Assembly: GCA_015232555.1 (NCBI GenBank) | Contig: JADFZJ010000016.1 | Coordinates: 1 to 64,000 of the forward strand | Direction of reading: 5' to 3' | Length of the DNA: 64,000 nt | Source of the DNA: Desulfamplus sp. | GTDB taxonomy: Bacteria; Desulfobacterota; Desulfobacteria; Desulfobacterales; Desulfobacteraceae | Part shown: one piece after another, positions 11,101 to 19,157 of the stretch | Layout: the number at the start of each line of letters is the position of its first letter | Position numbering within the stretch: the stretch's first letter is position 1 | Made by a program: the position numbers and the translations under genes | Notes under the pieces: model-generated | What the model was told of the DNA's origin: nothing | The model's input: only the letters and a program-made list of their open reading frames with translations | Database searches by the model: none

Positions 11101-12374
11101 TCTGTCAAATCTTCTATTGAATCAATAAGAGAATCTTTACGCGTTATGATGACTCTTGGAAATGAGAGGTAAGGCTCAGAATAGGTGAAATACTTTTTTC
11201 TCTCTTCAGTTATGCCTACACAGGACAAAAGATCAATTTTACCCTGTTTTGCCTGTTCAACGGTCTCGTTCCATGATAGACCTTTTACATGCCTCATCTG
11301 TATGCCCAGAGTATCGTTAATAATCGCCACATAGTCTGCTGCCATGCCAATGTAATTACCACCTTCTGATATGAACTCAAATGGTGCAAAACCAGGGTCA
11401 ACACCAATTTTTATAACACGGTGAGCTTGAATCCACTTCCGCTCCTCTTCGCTCAATGCAATTCTAATCCTCTTATCAGCAGTGCTTATATCAAACCCTC
11501 CCGGCAAGCCCGCAAGGTAATGAGCAATTACCTTATGGTAGATACTGTCAGGATCATTTTTCAAAGCTGTCAGATTGATATCGAGCCGTTCTTTTAAAAA
11601 AGGTGTCAATTCTGACTCTTTAGGAAATGCAAATTTTAGATGTGTAGAGTTAAATACAACAGGAGATGTATTAAAATTATATCCGTCTTCGTTTAAAGTG
11701 CCGAAGATACGGTTCACCACACCAACATCAGCCTCTCCTTTGGCAAGTAGATCAAAAACAGCCTCATAATTATCAACTTCAATGTATTGACATACAATAT
11801 CAAACTGCTTGAGAATATTTTTAATTCCTTGTTCTCCATCAGTATGAATACTGCCCTTCATAACAGCTATTTTTCGCCCGCTTAAATCAAGAAAAGAGTT
11901 GGCTTTAAACTCTTTTACAGTATAAAGAGTCCCCCAGTTGAGAAAAACCGTTTCATTATTAAAATCATATTTTGAGGCTCTCTCTTTGGAAAAACCGACA
12001 TCAACCATTATATCAATTGATTTGTCTTCTAACCTCTGAAGGCACTCCTGCCATGTGCCGTGAACAAATTCAAGCTGCCACCCCTCTTTAAGTGCAATAT
12101 AATTTAAGATATCGGGAAATATCCCAAATACTCTGCCACTCTCATCTGTAAAAATTTTAGGATGATTCTGGTATGCACCTACGCGGATTTTTTCCACTCC
12201 TCGCAATAAACTGTTCAACCTGTTTAACTCTACAGAAGAGTTCACTGGATTTACAGTTGTGCCGTCAGTCTCAGCTTCTACAGTAGTTGTCTGGTTACAT
12301 AAAAGAACGAGAGCGATTATTGATATAACAGCTATTACGGCAATAGATTTTATAACAGCAGAGCTATCTTTCAT
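8130..12374 (-). CDS. Hybrid sensor histidine kinase with three periplasmic solute-binding domains
   Basis: A 1414-residue BvgS/EvgS-like kinase. The order is a membrane segment near residues 10-28, then three tandem SBP_bac_3 (PBPb) receptor domains starting near 65, 320 and 580. Next come a second membrane segment (about 812-834), a heptad-repeat coiled coil (about 840-905), HisKA with SHEIRTP (His about 918), HATPase ([22 protein letters not shown]), a receiver with MVFMDIRMP (Asp about 1244), and a helical tail without an obvious HPt histidine. It probably senses small solutes such as amino acids in the periplasm and relays phosphate to an unknown partner. It begins 3 nt after the upstream EAL gene stops. 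Three receptor domains is more than the two of BvgS. Confidence 0.92.
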   Translation of the reverse strand: MKDSSAVIKSIAVIAVISIIALVLLCNQTTTVEAETDGTTVNPVNSSVELNRLNSLLRGVEKIRVGAYQNHPKIFTDESGRVFGIFPDILNYIALKEGWQLEFVHGTWQECLQRLEDKSIDIMVDVGFSKERASKYDFNNETVFLNWGTLYTVKEFKANSFLDLSGRKIAVMKGSIHTDGEQGIKNILKQFDIVCQYIEVDNYEAVFDLLAKGEADVGVVNRIFGTLNEDGYNFNTSPVVFNSTHLKFAFPKESELTPFLKERLDINLTALKNDPDSIYHKVIAHYLAGLPGGFDISTADKRIRIALSEEERKWIQAHRVIKIGVDPGFAPFEFISEGGNYIGMAADYVAIINDTLGIQMRHVKGLSWNETVEQAKQGKIDLLSCVGITEERKKYFTYSEPYLSFPRVIITRKDSLIDSIEDLTDKTVAVQANSSHHEFIKEKTTLEPALYGTFQDAMVALSRSNNSSAGTVSGGDAVKGVDAVIGNLGVAAYTIQTMNLANLKIAAHTSEKPNPLAFAVRKDWSILVELINRILANIPETQKNQIAKKWAPGAILEKMTSDVQSVLALSLKEKEFLKNHPVIRLGVDPSLPPFEWIDEQGRYQGISSDYVKLIERRLGVSMEVIQGLTWKDIEQRVAKKNIDIVPCMLESPSRKKYLNFTHPYLSYPVVIITRQDTPLVGDLANLAGKKIGVVTGYAYHELLRDKYPAIALKETSTVLECLHDLSSGRTDAYIENLAVASYLMQQYNITNLKISAPADVPANNELAMGVRNDWPEMVSILDKALKSITQIEKNEIANRWISVRFEHAIDWTKVIKIGVVVASIAFIIISLILFWNRKLAMEISARIRMEEELIRAKNDAEQSREEADKARSYAEKSKEDAEKSKEDADKSREEAERARDDAQKANQAKSIFLANMSHEIRTPMNAILGYSRLMQSDDTLSAEQRKSLMTINSSGEHLLNLINDILEMSKIEAGRIKINKNAFDLFALVEDMRLLFKERTSSKGLELKISHPPTIPRYIMADEAKLRQILINLLGNAVKFTEKGYVGLTVITDEKTNSVTEPLAEAQSTAIQDAQSNPMQNREYSLVFKIRDSGVGIAKDDHETIFQSFEQTDMGRSKEGTGLGLAICRKYVELMGGILSVESAQGKGSTFTLVLPAVQVEEKDVPVKPQKRKVLGIKQNIIDNSERGKNITKCRILVVDDKETNRDVLTRLLEQVGIEVKEAADGQKALDVFDTWLPQMVFMDIRMPVMDGVEATKKIKSSERGAKTFIIVVSASAMEEQRIEVMASGADAFIRKPFQESEIFEAISTYLGVEFIYEADPSEVLLSENRSAANKSGSPENLGSGVAGILTAAAFKDIPEPLLNEMLSAVEGGYIDKLKSTIKIVSTIDVQLANRLEELADNYEYDQLIRLLQT
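9710..9751 (-). repeat. 21-bp tandem repeat in kinase signalling coiled coil
   Basis: Two identical 21-bp units (9710-9730 and 9731-9751) plus the first 6 bases of a third encode one heptad each of the coiled coil (EKSKEDA-type). Gain or loss of a unit would change the helix by exactly one heptad and keep register. Confidence 0.9.
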
Positions 12375-12377
12375 TGA

Positions 12378-13670
12378 TTAAATTAAACTCCTATCTGTCA
12401 GCAAATTGTAATCCTCTCTATCAGCATCCAGATCACAGCAAATTACCTTGCTTCCTGAGTCAGTTGTGAACATGAAAGATAAAGTAATGCAGATATGGGC
12501 ACCTGTTATTGAGAAGTATGGTTGGGAAATTTGCAACTGATCTGGTTGCGATACTGCTTTTCTTAAATATTCTCTTCTGCACCAGTCAGCATTTTCAGCG
12601 TTCTCTAATGGTTTAAACCTGACATCGCTTGTACGGTTATTATCTGCAAAAATTGTTGATTCAATTTGAATGCCATTTTCCATAAGCAGATAGCATCTAA
12701 GGACAGAAGGTGTGTTCATAATATCCTGACATGCACTTTTGAGATTTACACCCTGAACTAACAGCTCAATTGTTCTATGAAATAAGTTTGTATATACAGC
12801 CCGTATTTTGTCATTATTTTTCTTATCACTAAGAGCATTTATTCGATATTTTTCAAAAAGCTGTTTAAACGGCGGAGAGGGCAGAACACCCATTTCAATA
12901 AATCTTAATGGTTTAGCAAAAAAATATCCTTGAACAAAATCCGCATCACTTTCCATTGCAATAATTGCCTGCTCTTCTGTTTCAATACCTTCGATAAGAA
13001 CTAATGAACCTGTCTGATGGATCAAAGATACAATTGACGGGAACAACCTACGAACTCTCTTCTGTTCAGATGCCTTTACAATCATGGAGCGGTCAAGTTT
13101 GACAATCTGAGGCTGGAAATCCCATACACGTTCAAAGTTTGATTCTCCTCTTCCAAAATCGTCAATAGCAACAAGGCATCCAAGGTTTTTGTAATACATT
13201 ACCGTCTCTACTATTAAACTCTGATCTACTACGGGATCCTCAACTATCTCAATCACTACTTGATGGGGAGCAATAGAAAAATATCTCAGCAAGTCATTAA
13301 AAAAAGAGCCGTAATTCTTTCCATGAAGCATTACATAAGGTGAAACATTCAAAAATAACCAGTTTGAAGAGGCATTTAAACGGACGAAATTACCTGTATG
13401 GATATATCTGCATAAACGATCTAACAAAATTATATCATCTTGATTTTTTAACGACATAAACAGATCAGCAGGGTTAAGCCAATTATTATCTGCGTCTTTG
13501 ACTCTCATTAATGCTTCATATCCTACAACACGTTTGTGTGACAGGCTGAATATAGGCTGCATAGCAGTATAAATGTCATATTTTTGATATTTTCCTGACC
13601 ATTCTCTATCGTCTTCTGAAGCCAGAAGTGAAATCTGTTTTATATCAAAGCAAGGTTTGTTTTCACTCAA
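12378..13670 (-). CDS. EAL-domain cyclic-di-GMP phosphodiesterase
   Basis: 430 residues. The EAL domain has its catalytic motifs intact: YEALMRV, LFLNVSP, IEIVED, AIDDFGRGESNF, VKLDRSM, LIEGIETEEQA and FVQGYFFAKPL. It should therefore hydrolyse c-di-GMP rather than only bind it. A C-terminal region of about 150 residues resembles a small sensory (PAS/cache-like) domain, but I cannot name it. The start is TTG 13670 with AGAGG about 9 nt upstream; no better ATG is seen. The stop lies 3 nt before the hybrid kinase start, so the two are almost certainly cotranscribed and may couple solute sensing to c-di-GMP level. Confidence 0.9.
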   Translation of the reverse strand: MSENKPCFDIKQISLLASEDDREWSGKYQKYDIYTAMQPIFSLSHKRVVGYEALMRVKDADNNWLNPADLFMSLKNQDDIILLDRLCRYIHTGNFVRLNASSNWLFLNVSPYVMLHGKNYGSFFNDLLRYFSIAPHQVVIEIVEDPVVDQSLIVETVMYYKNLGCLVAIDDFGRGESNFERVWDFQPQIVKLDRSMIVKASEQKRVRRLFPSIVSLIHQTGSLVLIEGIETEEQAIIAMESDADFVQGYFFAKPLRFIEMGVLPSPPFKQLFEKYRINALSDKKNNDKIRAVYTNLFHRTIELLVQGVNLKSACQDIMNTPSVLRCYLLMENGIQIESTIFADNNRTSDVRFKPLENAENADWCRREYLRKAVSQPDQLQISQPYFSITGAHICITLSFMFTTDSGSKVICCDLDADREDYNLLTDRSLI

Positions 13671-13688
13671 TCTTTTTTACCTCTTTTT

Positions 13689-13790
13689 GAACATAAGCAG
13701 CTTTGCTGCAATTATTGTTGTATTGAAATTCCTTAATGAGAACATAGGCAGCTTCGATTCAATTATTGTTGAATTGAAATTCCTGAACAA
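13689..13790. repeat. Two tandem copies of a 51-bp dispersed intergenic repeat
   Basis: Copies at 13689-13739 and 13740-13790 share the pattern gaacata(a/g)gcagctt, then caattattgttg(t/a)attg, then aaattcct. Related single copies lie at about 15881-15925 and 49013-49062 in the opposite orientation. Each unit contains short palindromes (GCAGC...GCTGC and CAATT...AATTG). The repeats fill the gap between the EamA and EAL genes. Confidence 0.8.
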
Positions 13791-13807
13791 TAAGATAGTT
13801 TTAATCA

Positions 13808-14710
13808 TTAAACAGGATTCCTTACAAATATTTTGTAAAAAAGAGTTGAGCCATTTGTCAAAAAGACCCCCGAAATGACCAATACAGCACCAACTAATAA
13901 TGATTTTCCCACAGGTTCATTGAGCATAAAATATGAGAAGATAATAGCACTGATAGGTACAAAGTTGATAAATACACTGGATTTCATGGCACCAATACTT
14001 TTTATACCTTCATAATACCACAAAAATCCTACTACTGTTCCAAAAAATGCAAGATAAAATAGATTAAACCAAGTAATTCCGCTGTATGAAAAAATCTCAT
14101 TGAAATTTCCGCTCATAACAGCAGGGAACAATAGCATAACAGCCCCTGCCGCTGAGGAGTAGCATACAGAAATCAGAGGAGACAGATCACCCATGACCTG
14201 TTTACCAATAAGAGAGTATGCAACCCAGCTTATAACACAGCCGAATGTGAGTATTTCACCTTTTCCAAGACCTATATTAAATAACTCAACAATATTACCA
14301 TCTGATATGACCACGACTGCACCAATAACAGAGAGCAAAATACCCGCACACTTTACAGCATCAAGTTTTTCTTTAAAAATTAGTGCGGATAAAAGACTTA
14401 TTAAAATCGGGTTATTGGCAATAATCAGAGATGCTTTACCAGCCTGAATATAGCTCAGTGCGTAAAAAAATAAGATGTTGTAGAAAAATACTCCGGTTGC
14501 TCCAAGCAGCAGCAAAGGAAGAATCTGACATCTCTTTACAGGCGGAAGAGAGCCTTCAATCTGCCTTGTTATAATCAGCAGAAAAATAGAGGCAATCGCA
14601 AAACGGGCAAATGAGAGCGTAAGTGGACTGCCTTCATTGGCAATGGCTTTACCCGCTATAAAAGTTCCGCCCCACAAAAGAGCGGTAAGAAAAAGTTTAA
14701 CATAAATCAT
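13808..14710 (-). CDS. EamA/DMT-family transporter
   Basis: A 300-residue, strongly hydrophobic protein with about ten predicted membrane helices arranged as two EamA repeats. The first starts at LFLTALLWGGTFIAGKAI and the second near GEILTFGCVISWVAYSLIGK. Members of this inner-membrane family export metabolites or amino acids, but the substrate cannot be predicted. It follows the CbiR-like gene by 40 nt on the same strand, suggesting cotranscription. The link to cobamide metabolism is only positional. The length is normal. Confidence 0.85.
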   Translation of the reverse strand: MIYVKLFLTALLWGGTFIAGKAIANEGSPLTLSFARFAIASIFLLIITRQIEGSLPPVKRCQILPLLLLGATGVFFYNILFFYALSYIQAGKASLIIANNPILISLLSALIFKEKLDAVKCAGILLSVIGAVVVISDGNIVELFNIGLGKGEILTFGCVISWVAYSLIGKQVMGDLSPLISVCYSSAAGAVMLLFPAVMSGNFNEIFSYSGITWFNLFYLAFFGTVVGFLWYYEGIKSIGAMKSSVFINFVPISAIIFSYFMLNEPVGKSLLVGAVLVISGVFLTNGSTLFYKIFVRNPV

Positions 14711-14750
14711 TTTTAATTATTCCTCTGGTATTACGCCTTTAAATATTAAG

Positions 14751-15773
14751 TTAAGAATGCTGGGTGTTCATAAAAAAATTATTCAGAAATGTCAATGAAG
14801 CAAAAAGATGATCAGAATTAAAAACCTCCAAAGATACGACTCCTGTAAACTCTCTGAGCAGATTCATGGTTGGTGCTAACATTGAAGGAGGCGTGTTATC
14901 AAGAGATTGATGGTCTTTTGGAATAAATTGTGAAATGTCTGATGAAAAATCCACTCCATGAAGATGAATTAGGGGAATTCGTTTTCTGTATCGTTCAAAC
15001 AGAGACTTAATATCAAACGAAGCCTCAATCTGGCTGCCATTCTTGTAACCATACCTGATTAAGTGACCTGCATCAATACAGACTGAAAAACTATATTCAT
15101 CAACAATATCAGATATATATTCAAAAGGATAATCCAATGTCTCAATTGATATAATCGAAGGGTCAGAAATAGACGATGCAATAATTTTAAGACTCTGAGC
15201 CGCACGCTCCCGCCAATGATTAATCTGCTCCTGATAGTGGGCATTATTGTTATCATTATTATGGACATGAGCATGATAACTTTTGTTATCACTCTTTTGG
15301 AAGTTATCACTGAGTTTTTGTAAATTGCAATCAATATGCAAAGTGTGTGTTGTAGGGTTTAAAGGTTCGCACAGTTCCAATACCCTTTTGACTGTATCAA
15401 TGGCATTAATCCGTTCTGCCTTTGAAATATCTGTAAGCGAAATATCGACGGGAAGATGGACATTATAGGTTAAATCAAGACTTTGCGAAAGCTCGACAAG
15501 TTCTTTTATCTCTTCTGATGATGGCAGCACTTCAATAGTCTCAATTTTGACTTTCTGTTTTTTGGGAATAAAAGGTCTGCTTTCAAAAATCAAAAGCTCA
15601 ATCTCGTCAAAAAAAGAGCCAAGTCTTTTCACATTGGGGACAACGCGGTCTGGAAATATAAAAGATGTAGTTGCAAGTTTAAACGGAAGATTTTTTGGTA
15701 TGTTAATAATATTCGTTGTTTTAATGATATTTGCACTATTAATTTGTGCTGTAAGATTGTCTCTGTTTTTCAA
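14751..15773 (-). CDS. cbiR: CbiR-like cobamide-remodelling phosphodiesterase
   Basis: A TIM-barrel protein of the AP-endonuclease-2/xylose-isomerase superfamily, 340 residues. The N-terminal block FKLATTSFIFPDRVVPNVKR and the following DEIELLIFESRPF resemble CbiR, which hydrolyses the nucleotide loop of cobamides so they can be rebuilt with another lower ligand. Likely metal-site segments are YNVHLPVD, SIETLDYPFE, CIDAGHLIRYG and LIHLHGVD. I chose TTG 15773 because AAGGAG at 15781-15786 precedes it by 7 nt; ATG 15830 lacks such a site. A His/Asn-rich low-complexity insert sits near residues 157-184. No cobalamin riboswitch is seen upstream. A generic sugar-phosphate isomerase/epimerase is the alternative. 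Confidence 0.7.
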   Translation of the reverse strand: MKNRDNLTAQINSANIIKTTNIINIPKNLPFKLATTSFIFPDRVVPNVKRLGSFFDEIELLIFESRPFIPKKQKVKIETIEVLPSSEEIKELVELSQSLDLTYNVHLPVDISLTDISKAERINAIDTVKRVLELCEPLNPTTHTLHIDCNLQKLSDNFQKSDNKSYHAHVHNNDNNNAHYQEQINHWRERAAQSLKIIASSISDPSIISIETLDYPFEYISDIVDEYSFSVCIDAGHLIRYGYKNGSQIEASFDIKSLFERYRKRIPLIHLHGVDFSSDISQFIPKDHQSLDNTPPSMLAPTMNLLREFTGVVSLEVFNSDHLFASLTFLNNFFMNTQHS

Positions 15774-15880
15774 ACTTTTCTCCTTTTTATAAATTATCAC
15801 AACACTATTTTTGTCTTTATGAACATGCAATCTGCAACAAACTGGGTGAATAATCTGAATAAATATGCTATTTTATTTTA

Positions 15881-15925
15881 TTGCTTAGGAATTTCAATCT
15901 AAAAATAATTACATTGAAAGCTGAC
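15881..15925 (-). repeat. Single partial copy of the 51-bp dispersed repeat
   Basis: Read on the minus strand, it matches the 13689-13790 units from CAGCTTT through ATTATTTTTAGATTGAAATTCCT. It lies between the divergent cbiR-like and HAD genes. Confidence 0.65.
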
Positions 15926-15933
15926 AGAGAAAT

Positions 15934-16929
15934 ATGAAAATCCAAAACAACTATAAAAAAATGTTCATCACAGACCTTGATGGAACACTGTTCACCGATG
16001 ATAAGAAAATCAACCATAGAGACTTCCAATCTCTTGAGCGGTTGGGCGAAATGGGAGTAAAAAGAGTGTTTGCAACGGGACGTTCCCTCTATTCGTTTCA
16101 GCAAGCCGTTCAAAAAATGGGATTTACCCCTTACTGTGAAGATTTGCCTGTTGATTATCTGATATTTTCCACAGGAGCTGGCATAATACAATTTCAGAAA
16201 AATAAGATGGAAATCATGGATGAAAGAAAGGGGGAAAGCACAGATGAAAGTAAAATGGAAATTATAGATGAAAACAAGATTGAATCTGCAGATTCAAAGA
16301 TTTTAAGAAAACATTCACTCGAATCAGATGATGTAAGATATATTTCAGATTACTTTGATTCGCTTAAATTGGATTACATGATTCATAGACCCATACCCGA
16401 TACCCCCTACTGCATCTACAGACAACAAAGTAAATGGATAAACTTTGATTTTAGTTCCAGAATTAAACTTTACAGTGATTTTTGCACGCAAATAAATTAT
16501 ACAGGCTCGGTAAGAGATTTTGGTCAGGCAACAGAGCTTTTAACTATTGTACCTGCTGAACAGGGACATGACATAGCAGATATGATACATGAGGCTCTTC
16601 CTCAATTTAGTGTGATAAGGGCGACATCTCCTTTAGATGGTGAATCTATCTGGATTGAGGTTTTTAACAAGACTGTTTCCAAAAGTCAGGCTGTATCATG
16701 GCTTGCAAATCAGCTTGATATCAGACAGCAAGATGTTGCAGCAATTGGCAATGATTATAACGATATTGATATGTTAAACTGGGCAGGTCATGGTTTTGTT
16801 ATGAAAAATACACCCAAAAAACTAAAAGAACGGCTTAGAGACAAACAAAAATTTACAGAAGTTGCATCAAATAATGATTGTGGTGTTTCAGAGGCAATCA
16901 GCTTTTTGGGGTATTACTCATTTTTTTAG
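15934..16929 (+). CDS. Cof-type HAD-IIB hydrolase
   Basis: 331 residues. The HAD nucleophile motif is FITDLDGTLFTDDKK (Asp about 13 and 15), and the metal-binding motif near the C-terminus is GNDYNDIDML. A type IIB cap domain lies between. These enzymes dephosphorylate sugar phosphates or related small molecules in the cytoplasm, but the substrate cannot be inferred. An Asp/Glu/Lys/Ser-rich insert at about residues 90-128 repeats MEI(M/I)DE-type units and makes the protein longer than the usual 260-290. It is transcribed divergently from the cbiR-like gene. Confidence 0.88.
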   Translation: MKIQNNYKKMFITDLDGTLFTDDKKINHRDFQSLERLGEMGVKRVFATGRSLYSFQQAVQKMGFTPYCEDLPVDYLIFSTGAGIIQFQKNKMEIMDERKGESTDESKMEIIDENKIESADSKILRKHSLESDDVRYISDYFDSLKLDYMIHRPIPDTPYCIYRQQSKWINFDFSSRIKLYSDFCTQINYTGSVRDFGQATELLTIVPAEQGHDIADMIHEALPQFSVIRATSPLDGESIWIEVFNKTVSKSQAVSWLANQLDIRQQDVAAIGNDYNDIDMLNWAGHGFVMKNTPKKLKERLRDKQKFTEVASNNDCGVSEAISFLGYYSFF

Positions 16930-16939
16930 TACGGTGAAT

Positions 16940-16983
16940 TTCCATTGATAAGATAGTGCCATTGTCAATGGAATCAAATTAAA
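16940..16983. other. Intergenic hairpin after the HAD gene
   Basis: Perfect 9-bp arms TTCCATTGA (16940-16948) and TCAATGGAA (16975-16983) enclose a 26-nt loop between the HAD gene and the ACT-domain gene. No T-run follows, so a terminator role is unproven. Confidence 0.4.
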
Positions 16984-17009
16984 TACATCAGGAGAAAATT
17001 TTAAATTTT

Positions 17010-17630
17010 ATGGATAAAATCATAATAACAGTACTTGGAAAGGACCGTCCGGGGATTATTGCATCTGTCTCAAAGAGTCTTTACAAAATGGACTGCAATC
17101 TTCAAAATGTAAACCAGATGATCCTGCAGAATCAGTTTGCAGGATTTTTTGTTGTTGAGCATCCTTCTCATCTTACACTTGACGCTATACTCAAACAGCT
17201 TGAAGTTGAGCTTGTCGGGCAAAGTCTCAAGATTCATGCTGATATACTTGACACTCAGGTAAATAGCTCAAAAAATGGCAGTAACAACGCAAATTCCAAT
17301 ATAAAAGCTGTTAATAAATCGAGCGTTAAAGGAAATGATAAATCAGAAGAAGAGATATTTTTTATCACAACAATAGGACCTGACCAGAAGGGGCTTGTTG
17401 CACGTTTTACTGAAATCATTGCATCTTACAATGTTAATGTCGTAAATCTTACCGCAATTTTTAAAGGTGGAGATGAGCCTACAGCAAATATTATGTCATA
17501 TCAGGTTGCAATAACTCCTGATACAGATCAGGCTGGGCTTTTTAGAAGCATTCGACAAAAAGAGGCAGAACTCGGACTTGACATAAGTATCCAGCATAAG
17601 AATATATTTGAAACCATTAATAAAATATAA
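17010..17630 (+). CDS. GcvR-like double ACT-domain regulator
   Basis: 206 residues with two ACT domains. The first starts IIITVLGKDRPGIIASVSK at the N-terminus; the second starts EIFFITTIGPDQKGLVARF near residue 117. This layout matches GcvR-type proteins, amino-acid-binding regulators of glycine cleavage in enterobacteria. No glycine-cleavage genes are nearby, so the target is unknown. The linker at about 82-115 is an Asn/Ser/Lys-rich insert. An ACT protein immediately before a PFL/UPF0210 protein is a familiar pairing in other bacteria. The best Shine-Dalgarno (AGGAG) is about 15 nt from the ATG, which is long. Confidence 0.85.
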   Translation: MDKIIITVLGKDRPGIIASVSKSLYKMDCNLQNVNQMILQNQFAGFFVVEHPSHLTLDAILKQLEVELVGQSLKIHADILDTQVNSSKNGSNNANSNIKAVNKSSVKGNDKSEEEIFFITTIGPDQKGLVARFTEIIASYNVNVVNLTAIFKGGDEPTANIMSYQVAITPDTDQAGLFRSIRQKEAELGLDISIQHKNIFETINKI

Positions 17631-17670
17631 ACAACTATAAAACAACAAATAACCGATATAAAAACAAGGA

Positions 17671-17699
17671 GTTAGGAAATAAAATATCTATTTGCTAAC
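17671..17699 (+). other. Hairpin in the leader of the PFL-family gene
   Basis: Arms 17671-17681 and 17689-17699 (GTTAG-AAATA and TATTT-CTAAC, one mismatch) directly follow an AAGGA sequence and end 23 nt before ATG 17723. It could influence translation or RNA stability. Confidence 0.4.
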
Positions 17700-17722
17700 T
17701 TAAGAATACAGGAAAATACAAA

Positions 17723-19096
17723 ATGTTGAACTCTCAGGAGATCATCTCAACCATAGAGATGGTAAAAAATGAACACCTTGATGTGCGTGCAGTAACCCTT
17801 GGAATTAACCTTTTTGACTGCGTCAGCCATGATCTTAATGTTTTTAAAAAAAATATTCGCTCAAAAATAGTTAAAAATGCCTCCAACCTTGTAAGTATTT
17901 GTAATGCTGTGGGTGAAAAATATGGCATTGCTGTTGTGAATAAAAGAATCTCAATCAGTCCAATTGCCTTGGTGGGTGCCCCTTTCTCTGCTCCTCAGAT
18001 GGTAGAGATTGCCCACACTCTCAATGATATTGCAAGAGAGGTAAATATTGACTTTTTAGGCGGATTCTCTGCTCTTGTAGAAAAGGGGATTGCTGCGGGA
18101 GATAGAGCTTTGATTGAAGCACTTCCAGAAGCTCTTGCCCAAACTCAGAGGCTTTGTGCATCTGTCAATGTTGCAACTACACGTTCTGGTATTAACATGG
18201 ACGCTGTTCTTGCAATGGCTCGTGCAATTAAAAAAGCTGCTGAACTCTCTAAGTCGGACGATGGGCTTGCATGTGCAAAACTTTGTGTTTTTGCTAATAT
18301 TCCGCAAGATATGCCGTTTATGGCAGGTGCGTATCTTGGGGTTGGAGAGGCTGATGCTGTTATAAATGTTGGCGTAAGCGGTCCTGGAGTTGTGAAAAAA
18401 GCAGTTGAAAGGGCAATTGAACAATCTCCTGAAATTGATCTTGGAAAAATTGCTGAGATTATAAAAAATACAGCGTGTAAAGTTACAAGAGTAGGTGAGC
18501 TTATCGGACGCGAAGTTGCTGAAAATCTTAACATAAAGTTTGGCGTTGTTGATCTCTCATTAGCACCTACGCCGACTGTTGGGGACAGCATTGGAGAGAT
18601 ATTTCAAACTTTAGGTTTAACAAGCATTGGTGTTCCGGGTTCAACAGCAGCTTTGGCAATGTTAAACGATGCTGTTAAAAAAGGTGGGGCTTTTGCAAGC
18701 TCTCATGTTGGAGGATTAAGCGGGGCATTCATACCAGTCAGCGAAGACTTAAACATTGCAGAGGCAGCAGCAAATGGCTATCTCTCAATTGAGAAACTTG
18801 AAGCCATGACATGCGTATGTTCTGTAGGGCTTGATATGGTGCCAGTGCCAGGCGATATCTCTGAAGAGACTTTGGCTGGTATTATTGCAGATGAGATGGC
18901 AATCGGTATGATCAACAATAAAACAACAGCTACAAGAATTATTCCAGTTCCGGGGAAAAAAGCTGGAGACAAGGTAAGTTTTGGAGGACTTCTTGGAGAG
19001 GCAACAATAATGAATGTGCCCCATGCTACAAATAAAGATTGCTTTGTAACCCGTGGAGGAAGGATTCCCGCACCAATTCATAGTCTGAAAAACTGA
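17723..19096 (+). CDS. PFL-family protein (UPF0210/DUF711)
   Basis: 457 residues, colinear with the UPF0210 family from MLNSQEIISTIEMVKNEHLD through GGRIPAPIHSLKN at the end. The family has a pyruvate-formate-lyase-like fold. Its biochemical role is unproven, and no radical-glycine motif should be assumed. It is often encoded just after a small ACT-domain protein, as here. The protein is soluble and cytoplasmic by composition, with Ala/Gly-rich helices and no membrane segment. Length is normal, and it carries none of the low-complexity inserts seen in neighbours. Confidence 0.9.
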   Translation: MLNSQEIISTIEMVKNEHLDVRAVTLGINLFDCVSHDLNVFKKNIRSKIVKNASNLVSICNAVGEKYGIAVVNKRISISPIALVGAPFSAPQMVEIAHTLNDIAREVNIDFLGGFSALVEKGIAAGDRALIEALPEALAQTQRLCASVNVATTRSGINMDAVLAMARAIKKAAELSKSDDGLACAKLCVFANIPQDMPFMAGAYLGVGEADAVINVGVSGPGVVKKAVERAIEQSPEIDLGKIAEIIKNTACKVTRVGELIGREVAENLNIKFGVVDLSLAPTPTVGDSIGEIFQTLGLTSIGVPGSTAALAMLNDAVKKGGAFASSHVGGLSGAFIPVSEDLNIAEAAANGYLSIEKLEAMTCVCSVGLDMVPVPGDISEETLAGIIADEMAIGMINNKTTATRIIPVPGKKAGDKVSFGGLLGEATIMNVPHATNKDCFVTRGGRIPAPIHSLKN

Positions 19097-19157
19097 GTAG
19101 TGTTTTTTAAAAAAGCATAACAAAAAAACAGACAATATTTGATATGAGCAATAACTT

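Noticed and set aside
13689-13790. CRISPR array
   Set aside because: The units are contiguous 51-bp repeats with no spacers, only two copies, and solitary copies occur elsewhere.
15774-15933. Cobalamin riboswitch before the cbiR-like gene
   Set aside because: No B12-box-like sequence or extended conserved fold was seen. The gap holds a dispersed repeat instead.
18056-18591. Overlapping minus-strand ORFs in the PFL gene
   Set aside because: The plus-strand protein matches its family end to end, so these are shadows.
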